DNA of 64,000 nucleotides, taken from NCBI GenBank assembly GCA_018268675.1, contig JAFDWB010000093.1, positions 1 to 64,000 of the forward strand. Direction: 5' to 3'. Shown here piece by piece: positions 33,399 through 41,886 of this stretch; position 1 is the stretch's first letter; the number at the start of each line of letters is the position of its first letter. Position numbers and translations under genes: made by a program. Source of the DNA: Actinomycetota bacterium (lineage in GTDB: Bacteria; Actinomycetota; Thermoleophilia; Solirubrobacterales; 70-9). The notes under the pieces are model-generated. The model had not been told where the DNA came from. It worked only from the letters and a program-made list of their open reading frames with translations, and searched no databases.

Positions 33399-34619
33399 CT
33401 ATGTCGTTCGCCGTTTGAACACGCTCGAGAAGGCGACGGCGAGGATCAGGACGAGGCCGTTGACGACTTCGGTCCAGGTGAACGGGACACCGCCGACGAT
33501 CAGCCCCTGGCTGACCCAGACGAGAAAGGTGCCGCCGATCAGGGTTCCCCAGACGTGGAATCGGCCGGTCGAGAGGATCACGGTCGAGAGGAAGGCGGCG
33601 GCGAAGGCGGGCAGCAGGAACGAGGTCGCGGCGCCGGGCGAGGCGGTCCCCTGGTTGGCGCCGAGAAGGATCCCGGCGAGCGCCGCGAGGACGCCCCCGA
33701 GGACGAACGCCTTGAAGGTCTCCTTGCCCGGATTGACACCGGCCAGGGTGGCGGCCTCGGCGTTGCTGCCGGTCGCCCGCAGGTAGCGACCATAGGTCGT
33801 GTAGTCGAGCAGCAGCCAGACCACCAAGGCGACGATCAGGAGCACGCCCATCGTCCACGAGATCGCGTTGACCCAGTTCGAAAGCCCGAGTGCGAAGAGA
33901 ATCGCCGCGATCACCACGACGACGGCGCCGCTGATGATGTCCCAGCGCCGCTCCTCGGTCCGCGCCGGTCGCATCCGGCGGAAGGCGAGGAAGACCATAA
34001 CGGCGGCGGCCCCGAGGCCGACCCAGACCAGCACCGCGGGGAACTTCTCGCCCAGCGAGCCGAGCGAGTTGGCGCCGGAGAACCAGCTGGGGAGTTCGGC
34101 CTGTCCCGCCCCGGCGACGATCTGGGTTCCCTTCGAGTAGACCGCCGAAAGGCCGAGGAAGACACCGCCGGTGCCAAGCGTCGCGATGAACGTGTTGACC
34201 CGCAACTTGACCACCAGGAAGCCGTTGACGGCGCCGCCGACGACACCGACCAGCAGGCAGACGGCCAAGACCAGGGCGAAGGGCCAGTCTTGGTTCAGCT
34301 TCAGCCCGATCACGAGGAAGGCCGAGAGCGTCGCCATCGAGGCAACAGAAAGGTCGAACTGACCCGCTATCAGGGTCACCAGAACGGCCAGACCGAGCAG
34401 CAGGACCGGGGTGTTCTGGTGGATGTCGAGGGCACGCGCGTCGGTGCTCGCGAACTTGCCGCCCAGCCAGATCGTGTAGATCAGGAAGACGACCAGGAAG
34501 GCGATGAAGGTGATCGACGCGCCCAGGAGCTTGGTCAGGTCGAACTGCCGCTGGGCCGAACTGCCCCGTTTCGAATCAGGGTTGACGGGGGTGGCCGGGA
34601 CGGCCTCGGTCGCGCTCAT
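33399..34619 (-). CDS. ABC transporter permease, RbsC-type (importer 1)
   Basis: 406-aa integral membrane protein with about 10 hydrophobic segments and the RbsC-family stretches VLVTLIAGQFDLSVASMATL, RVNTFIATLGTGGVFLGLSA, YGRYLRATGSNAEAATLAGV and WGTLIGGTFLVWVSQGL. Starts by ATGA overlap with the ATPase stop. Forms the channel of a carbohydrate-type (CUT2) importer. There is no binding-protein gene in this half of the operon. Confidence 0.9.
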   Translation of the reverse strand: MSATEAVPATPVNPDSKRGSSAQRQFDLTKLLGASITFIAFLVVFLIYTIWLGGKFASTDARALDIHQNTPVLLLGLAVLVTLIAGQFDLSVASMATLSAFLVIGLKLNQDWPFALVLAVCLLVGVVGGAVNGFLVVKLRVNTFIATLGTGGVFLGLSAVYSKGTQIVAGAGQAELPSWFSGANSLGSLGEKFPAVLVWVGLGAAAVMVFLAFRRMRPARTEERRWDIISGAVVVVIAAILFALGLSNWVNAISWTMGVLLIVALVVWLLLDYTTYGRYLRATGSNAEAATLAGVNPGKETFKAFVLGGVLAALAGILLGANQGTASPGAATSFLLPAFAAAFLSTVILSTGRFHVWGTLIGGTFLVWVSQGLIVGGVPFTWTEVVNGLVLILAVAFSSVFKRRTT

Positions 34620-36151
34620 CAGATGAAGGCCTCCAGTTGTTGCGGGTTCGTCTCCTCGGCTTCGATGAAGGCGCCGAGCCGGCCGTCGACGACGACGGCG
34701 ATGCGGTTGCAGATTGCGAACAGGTCCTCCGAATCAGAGGTGACGACGAGGACCCCGGCGCCACCGGAGGCCAGGTCCTCGATCAGCTTGTAGATCTCCA
34801 TCCGGGTGCCGACGTCGACGCCGCGGGTTGGCTCGCAGAGCACGTAGACGGACGGCCCGCTGAGCAGAGCTCGCCCGAAGACGACCTTCTGCTTGTTGCC
34901 ACCGGAGAGCGTGCCGAAGACCGCGCCGGGATCGGCTGGTCTGACGCTGAGGCGATCCATCACCTCACCCGCGTCACGGCGCTCGCTTCCCCCGCGCAAG
35001 AGCCGCACCGGCGAGCGCCAGCGGGACAGCGAGGAGATCGTCAGATTCTCGAGGGTGCTCTGCTCGAGGAAGCCGCCTTGCGTCTCACGGTGCGGCGGCA
35101 CCAGCGCGGAGGTGCAGCCGGCGGCCCGTACGACCTTGCCGCCGCGCGGCTTCATCGTCCCGTGGGCGAGGTGGGCGACATCGTGAAGTCCCGAGCCGGG
35201 GAGGCCGGTGAGCCCGACGATTTCGCCGCTCTTGAGGATCAGGTCGACGCCGTCGATCAGCCCGCCCTTGACGTCCTCCAGGCGGAGCAACTCCTTGCCG
35301 CCGCCCGCCGGACGCGGCTTTGCCGTCGCCTCCTGGGCGACATCTTCTTTCTCCCGCGTGACCAGCATCTCGACCAGCGCCGAGCGGTCGAGCGAGGCGG
35401 CCGGAGAATCGGCGACGATCTTGCCGTCGAGCAGGAGGACGACGCGGTTGGTGGCGTCGAGGATCTCCGAGAGCTTGTGACTGACCATGATCACGGTCGC
35501 CCCGCGGGCGGCGGTCTGCTTCAGCGCTTCGATCAGTCGATGCGAGTCGTGGGGAGGCAGGGTCGAGGTCGCCTCATCGACGAAGATGACTCGCGCGCCG
35601 CGCTCCAGGACCCGCGTGATCGCGACCAACGTCTTCTCCCCCGGAGACAATTGGCCAATCAGAGTTTCTACTGGCAATTCGAGACCGACATTAGCCAGCG
35701 CACGGACCGCCGCCTCCCGCTCGCGGCCACGGTCCACGAACGGGCCGATGCGCCGCATCGGTTGCTCGCCGAGCCTCAGGTTGTCGGAGATCGAGAGCTC
35801 GTCGACCAGCCCGAGATCCTGGTGGATAAACCCCACCTCGGGCCGTTCACCGAGCTTCGAGACGGCTTCGCCGCCGTACTGGATCTGGCCTGAACTGCGG
35901 TCGTAGACGCCGTCAAGGATCTTGATCAGGGTCGACTTGCCCGCCCCGTTGGGGCCCATCAGGCCGACGAAGTCACCGCCCCTGATAGTCAGGTCGATGC
36001 CGCCCAGGACCTCGGTCGAGCCGAACGACTTGCGCAGTCCAGAGATCACGATGTCCTTGGCCGGCTCGATTTGCCCAAACCCGTCGCGGTCGCCTTCGGG
36101 GCTCGCTGCGGATCCGGTCGCAACTGTGGTCGCGTCCAATTTTCTCTCCAC
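34619..36151 (-). CDS. ABC transporter ATP-binding protein, RbsA-type tandem NBD (importer 1)
   Basis: 510-aa protein with two nucleotide-binding domains. NBD1 has Walker A GPNGAGKST (about 71-79), signature LSPGE and Walker B VIFVDEAT. NBD2 has a degenerate Walker A (GLPGSGLHD), signature LSGGNKQK and a Walker B reading VYVLCEPTRG, in which the Asp before Glu is Cys. The degenerate second site is usual in this family; the Cys is less so. GTG start at 36151, 52 nt after the LLM stop, in a gap with a TTGACA and a palindrome. Overlaps the permease gene. Confidence 0.9.
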   Translation of the reverse strand: MERKLDATTVATGSAASPEGDRDGFGQIEPAKDIVISGLRKSFGSTEVLGGIDLTIRGGDFVGLMGPNGAGKSTLIKILDGVYDRSSGQIQYGGEAVSKLGERPEVGFIHQDLGLVDELSISDNLRLGEQPMRRIGPFVDRGREREAAVRALANVGLELPVETLIGQLSPGEKTLVAITRVLERGARVIFVDEATSTLPPHDSHRLIEALKQTAARGATVIMVSHKLSEILDATNRVVLLLDGKIVADSPAASLDRSALVEMLVTREKEDVAQEATAKPRPAGGGKELLRLEDVKGGLIDGVDLILKSGEIVGLTGLPGSGLHDVAHLAHGTMKPRGGKVVRAAGCTSALVPPHRETQGGFLEQSTLENLTISSLSRWRSPVRLLRGGSERRDAGEVMDRLSVRPADPGAVFGTLSGGNKQKVVFGRALLSGPSVYVLCEPTRGVDVGTRMEIYKLIEDLASGGAGVLVVTSDSEDLFAICNRIAVVVDGRLGAFIEAEETNPQQLEAFI

Positions 36152-36179
36152 GGTTAGAAAAACCCGGACCCATGGAAAC

Positions 36180-36200
36180 CGATCCCGGGATCGTTGTCAA
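36180..36200 (-). promoter_or_regulatory. Internal promoter with CGATCCCGGGATCG palindrome
   Basis: On the minus strand TTGACA (36200-36195) is followed at once by the perfect 14-bp palindrome CGATCCCGGGATCG (36193-36180); the -10 region (TTCCAT) is weak. The gap lies just upstream of importer 1. A palindrome in the spacer is where a LacI-type repressor would act, and such a regulator is encoded three genes downstream. Confidence 0.5.
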
Positions 36201-36203
36201 GGG

Positions 36204-37253
36204 CTAAATGCGCAGATCCATTTCACGCAACAGCGGCAGCACCTTTTCTCCCAGTGGGCGCAGTTCGGAGGCGTAGTCGGGCAGGCCGAAGAAAACGCCG
36301 TCGATTCCCGCGTCGGAGAGCGCCCGCAGGCCCTCGGCGACCTGTTCGGGGGTGCCACGAATGGCGTGGGCGCCAAACCCGACGACGAATTTGGCCTCGA
36401 AATCGGCGATCTGCTCGCCGAAGCTTTCGCTCTCGATACCGAGCACTCGCATCACGTTGCGAGCTCCCTCCCAGTCGCCGTCGTCGAGGATCGCGCGGTA
36501 GGCGCGCTCCGCCTCGCGCTCGCTGTCGCGGCAGATGATCACCGCGTTGGTGAGGACCCCGGCCTGGCGTTCGTAGCGCTCTGCCGCCAGGGCTCGGAAC
36601 CGGGCGCCGAACTCGCGGGCCGAGTCGATCGAGGTGACGCTGGCAAAGTTGAAATCGACCTCGCGAGCGGCGAAGTCGAGGCCGGCCGGCGAGCTGCCGG
36701 CGTTGATCAGGATCGGTCGGGACTGCGGCTTCGGCAGGCTCTGCACCTCCCGCAGTTGGAAGAACTCGCCATCGAAGTCGAAGGGCTCGGACTCCGACCA
36801 GAGCCGGTTGACGATCGCGAGCCACTCGGTGCCGAATCGGTAGCGGGAGTCGTGCTCGCGCTGGGTGGCGCCGAACATCGCCATCTCTTCGGTGAACCAG
36901 CCCATCACCAGGTTGAGGCCGAGGCGGCCGCCGGAGATGTGGTCGACGGTCGCCGCCATCTTCGCCGCGGCGACAGGGTGGATCAGCGGCACGTGGAGGG
37001 TGGCGAAGACCCGCGTCCGCTCGGTCGCCTCAGCGAGTCCGGCGGCCCAGGTGAACGACTCGAAGGATTCGCCGTTGAAGTTACCGCTGCCACCGAATCC
37101 GCGCCAGCGGGCGACCGGCACCACCGCGTCGAGTCCGAGCTCGTCGGCCTCGATCGCGATCTTCTGCATCGTCGCCCAGTCGACCCGATGCGGGGAGTCG
37201 GCGACCATCGTCATGCCTCCGCTGCAGTTGAAGTTGAAGACGCCGAGCTTCAT
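36204..37253 (-). CDS. RutA/SfnG-like LLM-class flavin-dependent monooxygenase
   Basis: 349-aa LLM, third RutA/SfnG-like paralogue: MKLGVFNFNCSGGMTM, VARWRGFGGSGNFNGESFES, TVDHISGGRLGLNLVMGWF, REHDSRYRFGTEWL, INAGSSPAGLDFAAREVDFN. Start taken at the ATG 37253; a TTG at 37289, overlapping the stop of the upstream dehydrogenase, would add 12 residues. Embedded between the tartrate-dehydrogenase-like gene and importer 1, so its substrate may be the imported compound. Needs reduced FMN. Confidence 0.86.
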   Translation of the reverse strand: MKLGVFNFNCSGGMTMVADSPHRVDWATMQKIAIEADELGLDAVVPVARWRGFGGSGNFNGESFESFTWAAGLAEATERTRVFATLHVPLIHPVAAAKMAATVDHISGGRLGLNLVMGWFTEEMAMFGATQREHDSRYRFGTEWLAIVNRLWSESEPFDFDGEFFQLREVQSLPKPQSRPILINAGSSPAGLDFAAREVDFNFASVTSIDSAREFGARFRALAAERYERQAGVLTNAVIICRDSEREAERAYRAILDDGDWEGARNVMRVLGIESESFGEQIADFEAKFVVGFGAHAIRGTPEQVAEGLRALSDAGIDGVFFGLPDYASELRPLGEKVLPLLREMDLRI

Positions 37254-37285
37254 CCTGTGCTCGCCCAGGGATGTCGCCCCCGCGT

Positions 37286-38419
37286 TCAACCCCTGCCTCC
37301 GGCGGCGACCATCTCCACCGGCGCGGCGGCGGCGCCTTTCAGAGCCAGCCGCTCGACCACCGCCGCGGTCACCTCGGCGGTCCGCGCACTGCCGCCGAGG
37401 TCCGGCGTCAGCGCCTCCCCGCTTCGCAACACCGCCTCGACCGAGGCCATGACCGCGTCCGCCGCGTCCACCTCACCGAGGTGCCGGAGCATCATCGCCA
37501 CCGACCAGATCTGGCCGATCGGGTTGGCGACACCGCGGCCCGCGATGTCGGGGGCGGAGCCGTGTATCGGCTCGAACATCGATGGGTGGCGGCCGGTGGG
37601 GTCGAGGTTGGCGGACGAGCCGAGCCCGATTCCGCCGACCACCGCGGCGCCGATCTCGCTGAGGATGTCGCCGAAGAGGTTGGAAGCGACGACGACGTCG
37701 AACTCGGCTGGTTCGAGGACGAAGGCGGCGGCCAGTGCGTCGACGTGGACGCTGCGCAGCTCGACCGCCGGGAACTCTGCCGCCACCGCCCTGACCGCGG
37801 CGTCCCAGAAGGGCATGCTGTGGGGGAGCCCGTTGGACTTGGTCGCCGAGACCACCCGGCCACGACGTTCGGTGGCCAGCCGAAAGGCATAACGGGCGAC
37901 GCGTTCGCAGCCGGTGCGGCTGAACCCGGCCACCTGCAGACAGACCTCGTCGTCCGACGGCTGGCGGAGGACGCCGCCGATATCCGAGTACTCGCCCTCG
38001 GTGTTCTCCCTCACGACCACCAAGTCGACCGCGGCCGCCAACCGGTCGGCGAGCGGTGAGCGGACGCCGCCGATGCGGCGGATCGGACGCACGTTCACGA
38101 ACTGATCGAAACGGCGCCGGATGGGCATTATCAGCTCCCAGATCGAGACCGCGTCGGGGACGTCGGAGCGACCGATCGCGCCGAGCATGATCGCCTCGAA
38201 ACGGTCGAGGCGATCGAGCGCGTCGGCCGGCATCATCCGCCCCTTGGCGACGTAGTGGTCGCATCCCCAGGGGAACCGCTCGAGCTCGAGCTCGAAACCC
38301 CAGCGCCCGGTGGCGGCGGTCAGCACCGCGAGCGCCGCCTCGGTCGTTTCGACGCCGATCCCGTCGCCGGGGATCACGGCGACGCGATGGAGCCTGCGGG
38401 CGCTCCGCTCGTCGGTCAA
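37286..38419 (-). CDS. Tartrate/D-malate dehydrogenase-like (isocitrate/isopropylmalate dehydrogenase family)
   Basis: 377-aa NAD-dependent beta-decarboxylating dehydrogenase. Signatures: VAVIPGDGIGVETTEAAL, WGCDHYVAKGRMMPADALD, PIRRRFDQFVNVRPIR, VVRENTEGEYSDIGG, SATKSNG and NLFGDILSEIGAAVVG followed by ANLDPTGRHPSMFEPIHGSA. The WGCDHY and PIRRRFDQFVNVRP forms point to tartrate dehydrogenase/D-malate dehydrogenase rather than LeuB. Expected to oxidise and decarboxylate a 2-hydroxy acid. TTG start 10 nt after the SDR stop, with a weak SD. Follows the SDR of importer 2 and precedes the LLM. Confidence 0.86.
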   Translation of the reverse strand: MTDERSARRLHRVAVIPGDGIGVETTEAALAVLTAATGRWGFELELERFPWGCDHYVAKGRMMPADALDRLDRFEAIMLGAIGRSDVPDAVSIWELIMPIRRRFDQFVNVRPIRRIGGVRSPLADRLAAAVDLVVVRENTEGEYSDIGGVLRQPSDDEVCLQVAGFSRTGCERVARYAFRLATERRGRVVSATKSNGLPHSMPFWDAAVRAVAAEFPAVELRSVHVDALAAAFVLEPAEFDVVVASNLFGDILSEIGAAVVGGIGLGSSANLDPTGRHPSMFEPIHGSAPDIAGRGVANPIGQIWSVAMMLRHLGEVDAADAVMASVEAVLRSGEALTPDLGGSARTAEVTAAVVERLALKGAAAAPVEMVAAGGRG

Positions 38420-38429
38420 CGCCGCGGGC

Positions 38430-39248
38430 CTATCTCCAGCCCGAGCGGGCGTGCCGGATCGTGGTGCCGCCGTCGACGACGAGCGCGTGCCCGGTCACGT
38501 AGGACGAGAGGTCGCTGCAGAGCCAGAAGATCGCGTCGGCGAGCTCAGAGGGATCGCCCGCGCGGTTCATCGGTGCGGTCGCGTCGAGGCGTTTCTCGGC
38601 CTCGGGATCGTCGTCGCGCATCGTGTCGACGTTCATTTTCGTCCGCGCCCTGCCGGGCAGCACGGCGTTGACGCGGATCGAGTCGCGGGCGAACTCTATC
38701 GCCGCGGTCTCGGTCAGCCCGATCACGCCCTTCTTGCTGGCGCAGTACCCGGCCATCCCCTCGAGCGCCTGCGCCGCCCCCGAGGAGGAGAGGTTGACGA
38801 TCGAGCCGCCGTTGCCGCACTTCTTCATCGCCCGCACCTCGAAACGCGTGCAGTAGAACGGTCCGTCGAGGTCGACCCGGACCAACTCCCGCCACTCGTC
38901 GAGGCCCATCCGATCGATCAGCGAGGCGTCGTCGCCGTCGAGCTTGTAGCGCTGCGGGATGGCGGCGTTGTTGACCGCCGCGTCGAGCCGGCCGTAGGTG
39001 TCGACCGCGAAGGCCACCATTGCCTCGACCTGGCCGGGGTCGCCGACATCAGCGCCGATCGAGGCCGCGGTGCCCCCCGCGGCCTCGATCTTTTCGACGG
39101 TTTCGGAAATCCCCGGCTCGTCGACGTCGGCGACGACCACCTGGAAGCCGGCCTCGGCGAGCCGCAACGCGGTGGCCTCACCGATTCCCTGCGCGGCGCC
39201 GGTCACCAGGCCGACGCGGCCGCTGTAGTCGAGTGTGATCGGGCTCAA
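38430..39248 (-). CDS. SDR family oxidoreductase
   Basis: 272-aa classical SDR: GLVTGAAQGIGEATAL, NNAAIPQRY, IVNLSSSGAAQ, GYCASKKGVIGLTETAA and DGGTTIRHARSGW. TTG start chosen because GAGGAG lies 8 nt upstream and overlaps the permease stop (TGAGGAG), indicating coupling; the ATG inside that stretch is out of frame and stops after three codons. Likely an alcohol or polyol dehydrogenase for the compound brought in by importer 2. Confidence 0.85.
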   Translation of the reverse strand: MSPITLDYSGRVGLVTGAAQGIGEATALRLAEAGFQVVVADVDEPGISETVEKIEAAGGTAASIGADVGDPGQVEAMVAFAVDTYGRLDAAVNNAAIPQRYKLDGDDASLIDRMGLDEWRELVRVDLDGPFYCTRFEVRAMKKCGNGGSIVNLSSSGAAQALEGMAGYCASKKGVIGLTETAAIEFARDSIRVNAVLPGRARTKMNVDTMRDDDPEAEKRLDATAPMNRAGDPSELADAIFWLCSDLSSYVTGHALVVDGGTTIRHARSGWR

Positions 39249-39260
39249 ATTGCCATCTCC

Positions 39261-40313
39261 TCAGGTTGTTTTCGGTTTTGCCCGCTCCCGATGGCGGGCG
39301 ACGAGCACGGCCGCCGAGACGGCGACGATCAGGGCCACACCGTTGAAGACGTCAGGCACCCAGATCGGCGCGCCGGCCAGGGTCAGGCCGTTGATCCCGA
39401 CCGCCAGTACGAGGACGCCGACCACGGTGCCCCAGACGTTGAACATGCCGCGGCGGATCGTCGTCGCGCCGAGGAAGGCCGCGGCGTAGGCGGGCAGCAG
39501 GAATTCGGGTCCGACGGTCGCTGCGGCCGAGCCGAGATGGGCGGTCTGCAACACGCCGCAAAGGCCCGAGAGAGTGCCGGCGACGATGAACGCGCCGGCG
39601 AGCCGGCGGGTCGTCGAGATGCCGGCCAGCCGGGCCGCCTCACGCGCCATCCCGGTCGCGCGCAGGTAGCGGCCGAAGGGCGTTCGCTCCATCGCGTACC
39701 AGGCGACGATCGCGATGATCAGGAAGTAGAGGACGACGATTTCGATGCCGAAGACGCGGGTGGTGGCGATCGAGGTGAACGATTCCCCGATTCCTTCGAA
39801 GACCGTGTTGCCGTTGGTCAGCAGCAGGTTTCCGCCGGCCAGGATCGTCGACATCCCGAGCGTTGCGATGAACGCGTTGACGCCGATCCCGACCACGATC
39901 GCCGCGTTGATCAGGCCGATCGCGGCGCCGATCATCAGGGTCAGGACAATCACCAGAGCCGGCGTCATCCCGTGCGAGGCGAACTCCGCCGAGGCGACCG
40001 AACAAAAGCCCAGGTTGGCGGCAATCGAAAGGTCGAACTCGCCCGCCGCCAGCGGCAGGACGACGGCCAGGGCGAGGATCCCGGGGATCGCCTGGTTCCC
40101 AAGCAGCGACTTGATGTTGCGCGAGGTCGGGAAGGTGCCCGACTGCCAGATCGCAAAGCCGACGCACATCAGGATGAGGAAGATCACGATGCCGTACTCG
40201 GCCGTGTACTCCAGGACGCGGTCGCCGATCCCGCGCGCGGCGCGGGACTCCTCACCGGAACCCTTCTCGTCGACGGCCAGAGGGGCCTCGTCGGCGGATT
40301 TCATCGAGCTCAT
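39261..40313 (-). CDS. ABC transporter permease, RbsC-type (importer 2)
   Basis: 350-aa membrane protein with about 9-10 transmembrane segments and CUT2 motifs: LALAVVLPLAAGEFDLSIAA, VNAFIATLGMSTILAGGNLL, PFGRYLRATGMAREAARLAG, RRGMFNVWGTVVGVLVLAVG. Start ATG 40313 by ATGA overlap with the ATPase stop; this start is better supported than the longer open frame upstream. Forms importer 2 with the ATPase (40310) and binding protein (41887). Confidence 0.9.
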   Translation of the reverse strand: MSSMKSADEAPLAVDEKGSGEESRAARGIGDRVLEYTAEYGIVIFLILMCVGFAIWQSGTFPTSRNIKSLLGNQAIPGILALAVVLPLAAGEFDLSIAANLGFCSVASAEFASHGMTPALVIVLTLMIGAAIGLINAAIVVGIGVNAFIATLGMSTILAGGNLLLTNGNTVFEGIGESFTSIATTRVFGIEIVVLYFLIIAIVAWYAMERTPFGRYLRATGMAREAARLAGISTTRRLAGAFIVAGTLSGLCGVLQTAHLGSAAATVGPEFLLPAYAAAFLGATTIRRGMFNVWGTVVGVLVLAVGINGLTLAGAPIWVPDVFNGVALIVAVSAAVLVARHRERAKPKTT

Positions 40314-41851
40314 TGGTCGGGCTCCTCCTCGCTGTCCGGGTTTGCTGCCAGCAGGGTCAGTCGCTCCTCCGCGACCTCCACCCCCTTCGCGATCGCGACC
40401 AGCTCGCCTCGGTTGAGGACGAGCACCCGCTCGCAGAGGCCGACCAGGTCGGCGGCATCGGTCGAGCCGACGACGACCGAGACACCTTCGTCGGCCAGGT
40501 TGCGGACGATCTGCGCGATTTCGCGCTTCGCGCCGATGTCGATGCCCTGCATCGGCTCGTCCAGCACCAGCAGGGTCGGGTCGCGCCTGACGGCGCGCGA
40601 GACGACCGCCTTCTGCTGGTTGCCGCCGCTGAAGTAGGCGACCAGGCGACGCGGATCGGGCGGCCGGATGCCGAATTCCTTGATCGCGTCGCGGGTCGAG
40701 CGTCGCTCCTCGCGGAGGTTCAGCCAACCGCCGGTGAAGAAGCGGTTGAGGAGGCCGAGCGAAAGGTTCTCCTGCAGCGACATCGCCGTGATGCAGCCGG
40801 CCCCGCGACGGTCCTGGGGGACGTAGGAGACGCCGGCGCGGAGAGCGTCGGACGGCGTCTTCGGCTCGAACGGCTCGCCCGCCAAGGTGCAGGTCCCCGC
40901 TTCGGCCCGTTGGGCGCCGGCCAGGATCCGCGCCAGCTCGCTGCGCCCGCAGCCAACGAGGCCGGCGATGCCGACGATCTCACCGCGGCGGACCTCGAAG
41001 TCGATGCCGCGAAGTCGGGGCCCGCGCAGGCCGCGGACGCTCAGCGTCACCTCGTCCTCGGGAGCTTTCGCGCGCCGGCCTTCGTCGGCGGCGCTGCCAC
41101 CGACGATCAGTTCGACCAGGCCGTCAGGGTCAAGCCCCGCCCGCTTGCGCTCCGCGACGACGCGGCCGTCGCGGAGGACGACGACGCGGTCGGCGATCCG
41201 CATGACCTCGTCGATGCGATGGCTGACCAGGACCACGGCGCCACCGCGGTCGCGGATCGCCCGCATCACCTCGAGCACGCGCTCGACCTCGTCCTGAGGC
41301 AACGCCGCGGTCGGCTCGTCAAGGAAGAGCACGTGGTGACGGGTGTCGTCTCTGGAGGTGCGCGAGTCCTGGACCGCGCGCGCCATCCCGATGATGGTCT
41401 TGGTCGTCGTGTCGAGTTCGCCGACCCGTCGGCCGGGGTCCTCGCCGACGCCGAAGGTCGCCAGCACCTCGGCGACCCGCCGGTGTTCGCGCCGCTTGCT
41501 GATCGGCCCGAGCTCGGTGCGGGTGCGGAAGTGGTCGACGAAGGCGAAGTTGTCGGCGATCGTCAGATCGTCGACCAGTGCGAGGTCCTGGTGCATGAAC
41601 CGCAGCCCTGCTTCATGGGCCTGGCGCGGGCTGAGCGGCAAGGAGAGTTCCCGGTCGAAGACGGTCACGGTGCGCGCCTCGTCGGGCTCGTAGAACCCGG
41701 CGAAGATCTTGATCAGGGTCGACTTGCCCGAGCCGTTGTGCCCGAGCAGCGCCGTGATTTCGCCCGCCGGGAAGGACGTCGACACGTCGTCGAGTGCCCG
41801 CTGACCTGCAAAGGTCTTCGACAACCCTTCGACGGTGAGTCCTCCCGGCAT
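40310..41851 (-). CDS. ABC transporter ATP-binding protein, RbsA-type tandem NBD (importer 2)
   Basis: 513-aa tandem ATPase. NBD1 has an intact Walker A (GHNGSGKST near 36-44) and Walker B (VLFLDEPTAAL), but its signature region reads GELDTTTKTIIGMARAV with no LSGGQ-like core. NBD2 has the family-typical degenerate Walker A (GLVGCGRSE), intact signature YFSGGNQQK and Walker B LLVLDEPMQG. So the one composite site made of NBD1 Walker A and NBD2 signature is intact and the opposite site is doubly degenerate. ATG start 35 nt after the binding-protein stop; overlaps the permease. Confidence 0.9.
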   Translation of the reverse strand: MPGGLTVEGLSKTFAGQRALDDVSTSFPAGEITALLGHNGSGKSTLIKIFAGFYEPDEARTVTVFDRELSLPLSPRQAHEAGLRFMHQDLALVDDLTIADNFAFVDHFRTRTELGPISKRREHRRVAEVLATFGVGEDPGRRVGELDTTTKTIIGMARAVQDSRTSRDDTRHHVLFLDEPTAALPQDEVERVLEVMRAIRDRGGAVVLVSHRIDEVMRIADRVVVLRDGRVVAERKRAGLDPDGLVELIVGGSAADEGRRAKAPEDEVTLSVRGLRGPRLRGIDFEVRRGEIVGIAGLVGCGRSELARILAGAQRAEAGTCTLAGEPFEPKTPSDALRAGVSYVPQDRRGAGCITAMSLQENLSLGLLNRFFTGGWLNLREERRSTRDAIKEFGIRPPDPRRLVAYFSGGNQQKAVVSRAVRRDPTLLVLDEPMQGIDIGAKREIAQIVRNLADEGVSVVVGSTDAADLVGLCERVLVLNRGELVAIAKGVEVAEERLTLLAANPDSEEEPDQ

Positions 41852-41886
41852 GGCGATCAGGCGGTCGCTCTACTCTGGGGCGACGT

